From: an uncultured Christensenella sp.
GTDB taxonomy: Bacteria; Bacillota; Clostridia; Christensenellales; Borkfalkiaceae
Length of the DNA: 45,417 bases
Assembly (NCBI GenBank): GCA_910578565.1
Contig: CAJTQF010000009.1
Location: forward strand, 1 to 45,417
Reading direction: 5' to 3'
The notes below the pieces were generated by a model, which did not search any database, had not been told where the DNA came from, and was given only the letters and a program-made list of their open reading frames with translations. Every line of letters begins with the position of its first letter. The stretch's first letter is position 1. Shown in pieces: positions 7,413 to 15,031 of this stretch. Both the position numbers and the translations under genes were made by a program.

Positions 7413-7598
7413 ATGGCAAAGAAAGCAATGATAAACAAGCAGCAAAAACCTGCCAAATACTCCACGAGAGCTTACACGAGATGTTCCATTTGCGGACGTC
7501 CGCACGCAGTTCTCCGCAAGTACGGAGTATGCCGTATCTGTTTCAGAAACCTTGCTTACAAGGGACAAATCCCCGGCGTCAAGAAATCAAGTTGGTAA
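7413..7598 (+). CDS. rpsZ: 30S ribosomal protein S14, zinc type
   Basis: This is the short, zinc-binding S14 of 61 residues with C24-x2-C27 and C40-x2-C43 (RCSICGRPHAV and VCRICFRNLAY). S14 is a late assembly protein of the 30S head. Having the cysteine form here, and no second copy in the window, implies zinc-replete growth or another copy elsewhere. AAGGAGAG precedes the ATG. Confidence 0.97.
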   Translation: MAKKAMINKQQKPAKYSTRAYTRCSICGRPHAVLRKYGVCRICFRNLAYKGQIPGVKKSSW

Positions 7599-7611
7599 GA
7601 GGTAAGAAGAT

Positions 7612-8004
7612 ATGACAGATCCTATAGCAGATATGCTCACCCGCATCAGAAATGCGATTATGGTAAATAAAGACACGGTTGAGGTTCCCTCATCCAATAT
7701 GAAAAAAGCTATTGCAAAAATTATGCTTGACGAAGGCTATATCGCCGACTACAAGCTGGTTGAAGACGACCACAACGGCATTATAAAAATCACCCTCAAA
7801 TACGCAGACAAGGGCAATTCGGTTATCAACGGACTCAAAAGAGTTTCAAAACCCGGTCTGCGCTCGTATGCGGGCGTTGAAAATATGCCCAAGGTTTTAA
7901 ACGGTCTCGGTATTGCGATAGTTTCGACAAACAAAGGAATCATGACAGACAGGCAGGCAAAAGCCGCAAACGTTGGCGGCGAAGTGCTTTGCTACATCTG
8001 GTAA
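7612..8004 (+). CDS. rpsH: 30S ribosomal protein S8
   Basis: The 130-residue S8 begins MTDPIADMLTRIRNAIM and ends with the conserved STNKGIMTDRQAKAANVGGEVLCYIW. S8 binds the central domain of 16S rRNA and in E. coli represses the spc operon by binding its mRNA. The start is preceded by AAGAGGTAAG, a weaker ribosome binding site than its neighbours have. Confidence 0.98.
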   Translation: MTDPIADMLTRIRNAIMVNKDTVEVPSSNMKKAIAKIMLDEGYIADYKLVEDDHNGIIKITLKYADKGNSVINGLKRVSKPGLRSYAGVENMPKVLNGLGIAIVSTNKGIMTDRQAKAANVGGEVLCYIW

Positions 8005-8019
8005 GGAGGTAATTTAAGT

Positions 8020-8568
8020 ATGTCAAGAATAGGTAAATTACCCGTGACCCTTCCCGCCGGCGTTTCGGTCAACTTTGAAAACGGACTTCTGACCGTTAAA
8101 GGTTCAAAGGGAACGCTCACCCAGAAGGTAGTCGGAAAAATCGATATAAAGGTAGAAGGCGCTGAGGCTCTCGTCGTAAAGACGGGCGAAGGAGACGGCG
8201 CCGAAGCGAAACACGGTCTTTACCGCGCGCTTCTTCAGAATATGGTAACGGGCGTAACGGAAGGTTACACCAAAACCCTTACCGTTCACGGCGTCGGCTG
8301 GAAAGTCGCAAAACAGGGCGGCAAAATCGTCCTTAACGTCGGCTTTTCACACCCCGTAGACTTCACCGAACCCGCAGGCATCAAAATCGACTGCCCCACC
8401 CCCAACGAAATCGTTGTTTCGGGCATAGATAAGACTCTGGTCGGTCAGGTTGCGGCGGACTTACGTAAAATAAGAGTTCCCGAACCCTACCACGGTTACG
8501 GCATCGCCTACAAGGACGAAGTAATCGAGCGCAAGGAAGGCAAGACGGGAGGCAAGGGCAAGAAGTAA
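8020..8568 (+). CDS. rplF: 50S ribosomal protein L6
   Basis: The 182-residue L6 starts MSRIGKLPVTLPAGV and has two homologous folds with the C-terminal signature KIRVPEPYHGYGIAYKDEVIERKEGK. L6 binds the sarcin-ricin region of 23S rRNA near the factor-binding site. AAGGAGGT precedes the ATG, a near-perfect ribosome binding site. A hairpin at 8595-8610 (GCCGCA/TGCGGC) lies in the 63-bp spacer to rplR. Confidence 0.98.
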   Translation: MSRIGKLPVTLPAGVSVNFENGLLTVKGSKGTLTQKVVGKIDIKVEGAEALVVKTGEGDGAEAKHGLYRALLQNMVTGVTEGYTKTLTVHGVGWKVAKQGGKIVLNVGFSHPVDFTEPAGIKIDCPTPNEIVVSGIDKTLVGQVAADLRKIRVPEPYHGYGIAYKDEVIERKEGKTGGKGKK

Positions 8569-8631
8569 TTTCTCTTATAGTGAGAGAAGGAATTTGCCGC
8601 AGCTTTGCGGCTGATTGCTCGGAGGTTTATT

Positions 8632-9000
8632 ATGATTAATAAGATAGACAAAAATAAAGAAAGGCAGCGCCGCCATATCAGGGTAAGAAAAAAGGTGGCA
8701 GGTACCGCCGATATTCCCCGTCTCAGCGTATACAGAAGTCTTAACCACATTTACGTGCAGGTTATCGACGATACGAAAGGCGTAACCCTTTGCTCGGCTT
8801 CTACCCTTGAAAAGGACGTGAAGACCGCTATCGCAAAATTGAACAAAACCGATGCCGCTAAGACGGTCGGCAAAAAACTTGCCGAAAAAGCGCTGAAAAA
8901 GGGCATCAAGAACGTAGTATTCGACAGAGGCGGTTATCTCTATACGGGACGCGTTCAGGCATTAGCGGACGGCGCAAGAGAAGCCGGACTGAATTTCTAA
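8632..9000 (+). CDS. rplR: 50S ribosomal protein L18
   Basis: The 122-residue L18 begins MINKIDKNKERQRRHIRVRKK and contains RLSVYRSLNHIYVQVIDD and FDRGGYLYTGRVQALADGAREAG. L18 binds 5S rRNA. I placed the start at ATG 8632 because CGGAGGT lies 6-12 bases before it; an earlier in-frame start at 8605 would place the ribosome binding site inside the protein. Confidence 0.96.
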   Translation: MINKIDKNKERQRRHIRVRKKVAGTADIPRLSVYRSLNHIYVQVIDDTKGVTLCSASTLEKDVKTAIAKLNKTDAAKTVGKKLAEKALKKGIKNVVFDRGGYLYTGRVQALADGAREAGLNF

Positions 9001-9010
9001 GGAGCTTAGT

Positions 9011-9547
9011 ATGGAAGAAAAGAATCAAAGACCTGCAAGAAGAAACAACGACAGACGCAGGCAGGAAGACGACGGACTTATCAAAAAGCTCATACAGGTA
9101 AACCGCGTAACCAAGACCGTTAAAGGCGGCAGAAATATGCGTTTTGCGGCGCTGGTTGTGGTCGGCGACGGCAACGGTTCGGTAGGATACGGAATGGGTA
9201 AATCCAAAGAAGTTCCCGAAGCTATCGAAAAAGCTACCACACAAGCTAAAAAGAATATGCGCAAGGTAAACTTGCTGGGTACTTCGATACCCCACACCGT
9301 TCAGGGCGTGTTCGGCAGAGGCTTCGTACTTATGATGCCCGCAGCCGAAGGTACCGGCGTTATTGCCGGCGGTCCCGTGCGTGCGGTAATGGAAGCTGCG
9401 GGTGTTAAGGACGTAAGAACCAAGTCCCACGGCACTTCAAACCCTATAAACTGCGTAAAGGCTGCCATTTGCGGTTTGTTCGGGCTTATGTCACCCGAAG
9501 AAGTAGCGAAAGCTCGCGGTAAGAGCCTTGAAGAGTTATCACTTTAA
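9011..9547 (+). CDS. rpsE: 30S ribosomal protein S5
   Basis: The 178-residue S5 has a charged N-terminal segment (NQRPARRNNDRRRQEDDG), then the dsRNA-binding-like domain with VNRVTKTVKGGRNMRFAALVVVG and GYGMGKSKEVPEAIEKA, and the C-terminal domain with GTGVIAGGPVRAVMEAAGV. S5 acts in decoding fidelity and at the mRNA entry. AAGGAG precedes the ATG. Confidence 0.98.
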   Translation: MEEKNQRPARRNNDRRRQEDDGLIKKLIQVNRVTKTVKGGRNMRFAALVVVGDGNGSVGYGMGKSKEVPEAIEKATTQAKKNMRKVNLLGTSIPHTVQGVFGRGFVLMMPAAEGTGVIAGGPVRAVMEAAGVKDVRTKSHGTSNPINCVKAAICGLFGLMSPEEVAKARGKSLEELSL

Positions 9548-9561
9548 CGGAGGGCTGAAAA

Positions 9562-9741
9562 ATGATTAAGGTAACGTTAGTTAAAAGCGCTTCCAACGAA
9601 ACCAAGACGGTAAAAGACACCGTTGCGGCGTTGGGACTGAAAAAAATAGGAAGCACCAAAACCTTTGAAGAAAATCCCGCCGTTATGGGTCAGATTAAAA
9701 AGGTAGGCTACCTTTTAAAAGTAGAACAGGTAGGAGCATAA
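9562..9741 (+). CDS. rpmD: 50S ribosomal protein L30
   Basis: This 59-codon gene sits in the usual place between rpsE and rplO. It reads MIKVTLVKSASNETKTVKDT, then AALGLKKIGSTKTFEENPAV and a short C-terminal strand ending VEQVGA, which is the complete short bacterial L30. CGGAGGG lies 8 bases before ATG 9562. The stop at 9739-9741 is 2 bp before rplO. Confidence 0.95.
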   Translation: MIKVTLVKSASNETKTVKDTVAALGLKKIGSTKTFEENPAVMGQIKKVGYLLKVEQVGA

Positions 9742-9743
9742 TT

Positions 9744-10193
9744 ATGAGAATAGATACTTTATCGCCCGCAGAGGGCGCTACCTCGCCCGTAAAAAGACTG
9801 GGCAGGGGCATAGGCTCGGGTCACGGCAAAACGTCGTGTAAGGGACATAAAGGTCAGTGGGCGCGTTCGGGCGGCGGGGTCCGTCCCGGCTTCGAAGGCG
9901 GTCAGATGCCCCTTTCAAGGCGCGTTCCCAAGCGCGGTTTCCACAACAAGTGGGCTACAAACTACACTATTATAAATTTAAGCCAGCTTGAAAAACTTCC
10001 CGCAGGCACGGTTGTTGATTTCGAATACGTTTCAAAAAACAATCTTGCAAAGCAGGTAAAAAATTCTGCCGGACTTAAAGTTCTGGGCAAGGGCGAGTTG
10101 AAAGTTGCCCTGACCGTAAAAGCTGCCGGATTCTCCGGAACGGCGAAGCAGGCTATTGAAAAAGCCGGCGGCACTTGTGAACAAGTCAAGTAA
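9744..10193 (+). CDS. rplO: 50S ribosomal protein L15
   Basis: The 149-residue L15 has the glycine-rich N-terminal arm (KRLGRGIGSGHGKTSCKGHK), RPGFEGGQMPLSRRVPKRGF and the C-terminal fold with VLGKGELKVALTVKA. L15 is a late 50S assembly protein. TAGGAG at the end of rpmD serves as ribosome binding site. A short hairpin (CGCAC/GTGCG, 10203-10217) lies in the 40-bp spacer before secY. Confidence 0.97.
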   Translation: MRIDTLSPAEGATSPVKRLGRGIGSGHGKTSCKGHKGQWARSGGGVRPGFEGGQMPLSRRVPKRGFHNKWATNYTIINLSQLEKLPAGTVVDFEYVSKNNLAKQVKNSAGLKVLGKGELKVALTVKAAGFSGTAKQAIEKAGGTCEQVK

Positions 10194-10233
10194 AACAACT
10201 CCCGCACGGTAGCGTGCGATTGAGAGGCAAACA

Positions 10234-11595
10234 ATGTTTGAAACAATAAAAAATTGTTTTAAAGTCAAGGAAATAAGAAAGAAGATATGGATGACCCTGC
10301 TTCTGCTCCTTATTTTCAGACTTGGGTGCTATATCCCCGTACCCGGAATCGACGTTTCTACGTTCAAAGCAGAAATAGAGGGCAACAGCTTTCTCGGCAT
10401 TTTATCGAGCATTACGGGCGGTTCGCTTGCAAACGCGACCCTGTTTGCGCTGGGTATAAGCCCCTATATCAATGCGTCGATTATTATTCAGCTTCTGACC
10501 GTAGGTATTCCCGCGCTTGAAAGGCTTTCCAAGCAGGGCGAAGAAGGCAGAAAAAAGATTGCGCAGATTACCCGTTTTGTTACGATTGCGCTTGCAATTG
10601 CTCAGGCGGTAGGTATAGTCGTTAACTTCGGCGTCCAGAGCGGAGCTTTCAAGCTCAATCTCTTCGGCGGCGGCGCAATAGGCGCGATAAGCGACACGGG
10701 CGCAACATGGATTGCGGGCATATTCCTTACGGTTGTCTATACGGCGGGCGCAATGCTCGTTATGTGGATAGGCGAAAGAATTACCGAACACGGCATTTCA
10801 AACGGTATATCGCTTATAATCTTTATAGGCATTCTGTCTACGGCGGGTCTTATTATCGTTGATAAATTCAAGACCGCTTTCACCGGACAGCCCGAAGTAC
10901 TGTGGGAAATTTTAGGTTTCGTAATACTTACCGTACTTGAATTTGTAGCTATCGTCGCGGTGGATTTGTCCGAAAGGCGCATCCCCGTGCAGTATGCGAA
11001 GCAGGTAAAGGGCAGAAGAATGTACGGCGGTCAGTCGTCGGTCATTCCCATCAGAATCGCGGGTTCGGGCGTTATGCCTTTGATCTTCGCGTTCGCGCTC
11101 ATTTCCTTCCCCCAGATGATAATAAGTTTATTCTGGCCGGGTTCTTCGGCTGAAACGGGCATAACCAACTGGTTCTCCGGTTCGTCGCCCTACTGGTACG
11201 GACAGCTTATTTACATGGTTGTTCTCTGCGCACTGATATTCGCGTTTGCGTTCTTCTATGCGTCAATGCAGTTCAATCCCGAAGACGTTTCAAAGACTAT
11301 CCAGCAGAATGGCGGATTTATCCAGGGCATTAGACCCGGTAAACCTACCGCCCTGTATTTAAAGAAAATATCAAACAGAATTACCCTGTTCGGCGCAATT
11401 TATCTGTCGCTGGTAGCGTTTATTCCTTCCATTTTGTCAATGGTTGTAACCAGTCTCAATCTCGGAACGGATACGGCTCTTCTGTCGGTATTCTCCACAA
11501 CGGGTATTCTGATTGTAGTTTCGGTTGCTCTCGAACTCGATAAACAGCTTGAGTCGCAGCTTATGATGAAGAACTACAAAGGTTTCCTGAAATAA
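10234..11595 (+). CDS. secY: Protein translocase subunit SecY
   Basis: The 453-residue membrane protein has the ten-segment SecY pattern: first segment with IWMTLLLLLIFRLGCYIPVPGI, the plug region with TLFALGISPYINASIIIQLL, and the cytosolic loop with RRIPVQYAKQVKGRRMYGGQSSVIPIRI, where SecA and the ribosome bind. It forms the protein-conducting channel with SecE and SecG, which are not in this window. Its place after rplO is the normal spc arrangement. A repeat-bearing 151-bp spacer follows. Confidence 0.98.
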   Translation: MFETIKNCFKVKEIRKKIWMTLLLLLIFRLGCYIPVPGIDVSTFKAEIEGNSFLGILSSITGGSLANATLFALGISPYINASIIIQLLTVGIPALERLSKQGEEGRKKIAQITRFVTIALAIAQAVGIVVNFGVQSGAFKLNLFGGGAIGAISDTGATWIAGIFLTVVYTAGAMLVMWIGERITEHGISNGISLIIFIGILSTAGLIIVDKFKTAFTGQPEVLWEILGFVILTVLEFVAIVAVDLSERRIPVQYAKQVKGRRMYGGQSSVIPIRIAGSGVMPLIFAFALISFPQMIISLFWPGSSAETGITNWFSGSSPYWYGQLIYMVVLCALIFAFAFFYASMQFNPEDVSKTIQQNGGFIQGIRPGKPTALYLKKISNRITLFGAIYLSLVAFIPSILSMVVTSLNLGTDTALLSVFSTTGILIVVSVALELDKQLESQLMMKNYKGFLK

Positions 11596-11597
11596 AA

Positions 11598-11724
11598 TAA
11601 AAACGCATATATACTTCGCAATACGGCGTTAAGCTCCGCTTTTTTCGGGTCATTCACGCAAAGTAAACTCCCCTTCAAAAATGCTCGCTTGCCTTGTCTT
11701 GCTTGTATCTCTGCATTTTTATAT
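11598..11724 (+). repeat. Interspersed repeat family 1, copy B (secY-adk spacer)
   Basis: Bases from 11601 to about 11719 align with 761-880, including an identical 25-base core around CGCAATACGGCGTTAAGCTC and the shared GCTTGCCTTGTCTTGC near the end. The ends again pair (ATAAAAACGCA with TGCATTTTTAT, one mismatch), but with different outer bases from copy A, so the terminal pairing is kept although the sequence changed. It lies directly after the secY stop. Confidence 0.75.
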
Positions 11725-11746
11725 AAAGTAATCTTGGGGGAAAGGT

Positions 11747-12373
11747 ATGAATATAGTTCTGTTGGGTGCGCCGGGCGCGGGCAAAGGCACGCAGGCGGCG
11801 CGTATACAGGAAAAATATCACCTGACGCATATATCCACGGGCGATATGTTCCGCGCCAACATAAAGGGAGGCACGGAAATAGGCAAACTTGCAAAAAGCT
11901 ATATTGACGCAGGCAAGCTGGTGCCCGACGGGGTGACGTGCGAAATCGTTAAAGACAGTCTTAAAAAGACCGACGGCGGATACATTCTGGACGGTTTCCC
12001 GCGCAACCTGTTTCAGGCGCAGGAACTTGACAAATTCGCAGACATAGATTTGTGTTTGAATTTAGAAGTGGACGAAGCTCTTTTACTGGACAGGATTTGC
12101 GGCAGACGTATGTGCGTCTGCGGGGCAAGCTATCACGTATCTACCCTTAATGGCAAAGACGTCTGCGAAAAATGCGGCAAGCCTCTTTACCAAAGGGACG
12201 ACGACAATCCCCAAACAGTCAAAGCAAGGCTGACAACTTACGAAAACCAGACCGCGCCGCTCAAAGATTTTTATCTCGCGGCAGGGAAACTTTTAACCGT
12301 GGACTGCGGCACGAAGAATCCCGACGAAGTTTTTGAAAGCGTTTGCGCGGAGCTTGGAAAATTCAATAAATGA
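11747..12373 (+). CDS. adk: Adenylate kinase
   Basis: The 208-residue enzyme interconverts ATP, ADP and AMP. The P-loop is GAPGAGKGTQA (residues 7-17), followed by the AMP-binding segment with ISTGDMFR and the DGFPRNLFQA motif. The LID domain is the zinc-type, but its first knuckle reads MCVCG (C-x-C) where relatives have C-x2-C; the second pair C-x2-C (VCEKCG) is intact, so one residue is missing. GGGGGAAAG precedes the ATG. The stop overlaps the map start (ATGA). Confidence 0.97.
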   Translation: MNIVLLGAPGAGKGTQAARIQEKYHLTHISTGDMFRANIKGGTEIGKLAKSYIDAGKLVPDGVTCEIVKDSLKKTDGGYILDGFPRNLFQAQELDKFADIDLCLNLEVDEALLLDRICGRRMCVCGASYHVSTLNGKDVCEKCGKPLYQRDDDNPQTVKARLTTYENQTAPLKDFYLAAGKLLTVDCGTKNPDEVFESVCAELGKFNK

Positions 12374-13116
12374 TAAACGTTAAAAACGAAAAAGAAATAG
12401 AGCTGATACGCGAAAGTTGCAGAATCGTAAAGGAAACCCTTGATTTTGTAGGAAAGAATATCCGCGCGGGAATGACCACCAAACAGGTTGACGAACTCGT
12501 TTACAGATATATAATTTCCTGCGGCGCGTACCCTTCCTGCTTAGGCTACGAAGGCTACCCCGCAAGCGCGTGCGTATCGGTGAACGAAGTGGTCGTCCAC
12601 GGCATTCCTTCCGACAGGGTGATTATGGACGGCGACATCGTAAGCGTGGACATCACCGCGCAGAAAAACGGCTTTCACGGCGACGCTTGCAGAACTTTTT
12701 TAATAGGCAACGTTTCCGAAGAAAAGCGTAAACTTGTCAAAGTAACCGAAGAATGCTTTTTCAAGGCAATCGAAGGTTTGCAGGAAGGCACTCCGCTTTA
12801 CGACATAGGCTACGCCGTACAGACCCACGCCGAAGCAAACGGCTACGGAGTTGTGCGCGCGCTGGTCGGTCACGGAATCGGGCGCGAAATGCACGAAGAC
12901 CCTTCCGTTCCCAACTACGGCAAAAAGGGTACGGGTATGCGCCTTAAAGCCGGAATGACTATTTGTATAGAACCGATGATAAATATGGGGACTTACAAAG
13001 TCAACATTGACAGGAACGACGGTTGGACGGTGACCACTGCGGACGGAAAGCCCGCAGCCCACTACGAAAACACGGTGCTTATAAAGCCGGACGGCGTGGA
13101 GATTTTGACTCTCTGA
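12370..13116 (+). CDS. map: Methionine aminopeptidase, type I
   Basis: The 248-residue enzyme removes the N-terminal methionine of new proteins. The five metal ligands are visible: D in VSVDITAQKN, D in HGDACRTF, H in GHGIGREMHED, E in CIEPMINMG and E in HYENTVLI. The substrate histidine lies in VVVHGIPSD. It is the short type Ia form without a zinc-finger extension. It overlaps adk by four bases, so the two are likely coupled, as in most Firmicutes. Confidence 0.97.
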   Translation: MINVKNEKEIELIRESCRIVKETLDFVGKNIRAGMTTKQVDELVYRYIISCGAYPSCLGYEGYPASACVSVNEVVVHGIPSDRVIMDGDIVSVDITAQKNGFHGDACRTFLIGNVSEEKRKLVKVTEECFFKAIEGLQEGTPLYDIGYAVQTHAEANGYGVVRALVGHGIGREMHEDPSVPNYGKKGTGMRLKAGMTICIEPMINMGTYKVNIDRNDGWTVTTADGKPAAHYENTVLIKPDGVEILTL

Positions 13117-13130
13117 GATAAGGAAAATTT

Positions 13131-13427
13131 ATGAAAGTAAAGGAACCTGTCATCGGCGGCATCTGCCAAAGTTTACGGGGCAGAGACAAGGACAGATATT
13201 ATCTGATAAGATATATATACGACGACGGCAGCGTCGGCGTGGTGGACGGCAATTTCAAGAAACTCAACGCCCCCAAAAAGAAGAATCTTAAACACGTGCG
13301 GCTTTTGCCAGAGCTGGCTGAAAGCATCGCCGCTAAATTCGAAAACGGTAGCAAGGTTTACGACTCTGAAGTGTATTCGGCGTTGAAAATCTACAACAAT
13401 CCCCCGCAGGCGGAAAACGGAGATTAA
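13131..13427 (+). CDS. KOW-domain RNA-binding protein (L14e-like)
   Basis: A 98-residue protein, with pattern VIGGICQSLRGRDKDRYYLIRYIYDDGSVGVVDG and then the basic KKLNAPKKKNLKHVRLLPE, matches the small KOW/L14e-like proteins that Firmicutes encode between map and infA. Such proteins are presumed to bind ribosomal RNA, but their role is not well defined. The position supports the call. The C-terminal half (about residues 62-98) is less conserved. AAGGAAAA precedes the ATG. Confidence 0.8.
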   Translation: MKVKEPVIGGICQSLRGRDKDRYYLIRYIYDDGSVGVVDGNFKKLNAPKKKNLKHVRLLPELAESIAAKFENGSKVYDSEVYSALKIYNNPPQAENGD

Positions 13428-13587
13428 CCGCGTAAAAGACGGCGCAACGGCTTGCGCACAGACGCTTTTCAGGGTATAATCCGGTTACGGCAAATATTTA
13501 AATCGGCGGCGTATTAAAACGGAAAGATTGAATTTTCAAAGTTACCGTATTGCGCCTGACTTGCGGCGAAAGCCGCGCAAAAACAAA

Positions 13588-13625
13588 TCACGGCAAAAAT
13601 TTTGCTTGGCAATAGATTTGCGTGA
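13588..13625 (+). repeat. Hairpin repeat family 2, copy B (before infA)
   Basis: TCACGGCAAA (13588-13597) and TTTGCGTGA (13617-13625) are identical to the arms at 1035-1070, with the same bulged G and a related loop (TTTTGCTTGG). It ends 11 bases before the infA start and would partly hide the ribosome binding site region. The rest of the 209-bp spacer (13428-13587) shows no gene; it has a short hairpin GCGGCGAAAGCCGC near 13563-13576. Confidence 0.65.
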
Positions 13626-13636
13626 ACAGGAGATTT

Positions 13637-13858
13637 ATGTCAAAGAATGACAATATCGAAGCCGAGGGCAAGGTAATAGAGTGCCTGCCCAACGCCAACT
13701 TTAAAGTTAAACTTTCTAACGGCCACGTAATTACGGCTTACATTTCAGGCAAACTTCGTATGAACTATATAAGGATTATCGAAGGCGACAACGTAAAACT
13801 TGAAATGAGCCCGTATGATCTGACAAAGGGCAGAATTACCTGGCGCAGCAAGAACTGA
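13637..13858 (+). CDS. infA: Translation initiation factor IF-1
   Basis: The 73-residue OB-fold protein reads MSKNDNIEAEGKVIECLPNA, then FKVKLSNGHVITAYISGKLRMNYIRI and the end GRITWRSKN. IF-1 occupies the ribosomal A site during initiation. I chose ATG 13637, preceded by ACAGGAGA; a GTG at 13622 would place the ribosome binding site inside the gene. It is normal in length (about 72). Confidence 0.97.
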   Translation: MSKNDNIEAEGKVIECLPNANFKVKLSNGHVITAYISGKLRMNYIRIIEGDNVKLEMSPYDLTKGRITWRSKN

Positions 13859-13904
13859 CTAATCTTTAACATTAAAAATAATAACTATTTAAGAGGATAA
13901 CACC

Positions 13905-14021
13905 ATGAAAGTAAGACCTTCAGTAAAGCCCATGTGCGACAAGTGCAAAGTTATTAAAAGAAACGGCAAAGTAATGATAATTTGCTCTAAAAATAAAAGC
14001 CATAAGCAACGTCAGGGCTAA
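13905..14021 (+). CDS. rpmJ: 50S ribosomal protein L36
   Basis: The 38-residue L36 (MKVRPSVKPMCDKCKVIKRN, then GKVMIICSKNKSHKQRQG) follows infA as in nearly all Firmicutes. The zinc ligands C11, C14, C27 and H33 are all present, so it is the zinc-binding form. AAGAGGATAA precedes ATG 13905. Confidence 0.97.
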   Translation: MKVRPSVKPMCDKCKVIKRNGKVMIICSKNKSHKQRQG

Positions 14022-14225
14022 AAGCAGCGCATACGTAAAAACGTATACGCGCTTCGGCTTGTTCAAACTGCTTGTTTTTTAAGCAGTTTATAGTCTTGCG
14101 TTGCCAAAAGTTTAAAAATAATTCCGCTTGCGCGCGCAGCCACCCATTCCAAATTCAGGCGGCGGCGCAATACGGTTCACATACAAATAAAAAAACACCA
14201 AAATTTAACGGAGGAAATAAATCGT
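14022..14225 (+). promoter_or_regulatory. rpmJ-rpsM spacer with two hairpins
   Basis: This 204-bp spacer has no gene. ATACGT/ACGTAT form one small hairpin (about 14031-14046). AAACTGCTT (14065-14073) pairs perfectly with AAGCAGTTT (14081-14089) around a T-rich loop; because the T run is in the loop, not after the stem, it does not look like a terminator. AACGGAGGAAATAA at the end is the rpsM ribosome binding site. Confidence 0.5.
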
Positions 14226-14600
14226 ATGGCACGTATTGCCGGTGTAGATTTACCCAGAGAAAAGAGAATAGAAATAGGCTTGACCTACATCTACGGTATC
14301 GGTTTGAAGACGTCCCAGAAAATTCTTGCCGAAACGGGCGTTGACCCCGACACGAGAGTCAAGGATCTGGACGAGCAGACCGTATCCAAACTGAGAGAAT
14401 ATATCGACCACAATTTAAGAGTGGAAGGCGAACTCAGAAGCGAAGTTTCGCTCAACATCAAAAGACTTATGGAAATAGGATGCTATCGCGGCATCCGTCA
14501 CAGAAAGGGCTTACCCGTACGCGGTCAGTCCACTAAGACCAACGCGAGAACCCGTAAGGGTCCCCGCCGTACGGTCGCGAAGAAAAAGGGAGCGAAGTAA
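14226..14600 (+). CDS. rpsM: 30S ribosomal protein S13
   Basis: The 124-residue S13 starts MARIAGVDLPREKRIEIGLT and has the helix-turn segment YIYGIGLKTSQKIL and the basic end RGLPVRGQSTKTNARTRKG in slightly modified form. S13 sits in the 30S head next to S19 and contacts the P-site tRNA. ACGGAGGAAA precedes the ATG. It opens the alpha-operon part of the cluster. Confidence 0.98.
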   Translation: MARIAGVDLPREKRIEIGLTYIYGIGLKTSQKILAETGVDPDTRVKDLDEQTVSKLREYIDHNLRVEGELRSEVSLNIKRLMEIGCYRGIRHRKGLPVRGQSTKTNARTRKGPRRTVAKKKGAK

Positions 14601-14611
14601 GGAGGTAATTT

Positions 14612-15013
14612 ATGGCATCGACTAATAAAAAGCAGACCGTTACAAGAAAACGCAGAGAGCTTAAAAAAGTTGATAAGGGTCAGGTTCATATCCAGTCCAC
14701 TTTCAACAACACCCTTGTTACAGTTACCGACCTTAAAGGCAACGTAATTTCCTGGTCGTCGGCGGGCAGCCTTAATTTCAAAGGCTCGCGTAAAGGCACA
14801 CCCTTTGCAGCGCAGATGGCAACCGAAACAGCGGTTAAGGCAGCCAAAGAACACGGCTTGCGCTCGGTAGAAGTTTACGTGAAAGGTCCCGGCGCAGGCA
14901 GAGAATCGGCTATAAGAGCAATCGGCGCGTGCGAACTTGAAATCACTCTTATTTCAGACGTTTCGCCCGTACCGCACAACGGATGCAGGCCGCCCAAGCG
15001 CCGCAGAGTATAA
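14612..15013 (+). CDS. rpsK: 30S ribosomal protein S11
   Basis: The 133-residue S11 has GQVHIQSTFNNTLVTVTD, the segment SRKGTPFAAQMA and the conserved end SDVSPVPHNGCRPPKRRRV. S11 lies on the 30S platform near the E-site codon. AAGGAGGTAA precedes the ATG. It is 11 bp after rpsM. Confidence 0.98.
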   Translation: MASTNKKQTVTRKRRELKKVDKGQVHIQSTFNNTLVTVTDLKGNVISWSSAGSLNFKGSRKGTPFAAQMATETAVKAAKEHGLRSVEVYVKGPGAGRESAIRAIGACELEITLISDVSPVPHNGCRPPKRRRV

Positions 15014-15031
15014 TCGGAGGTAATTTAAAGA

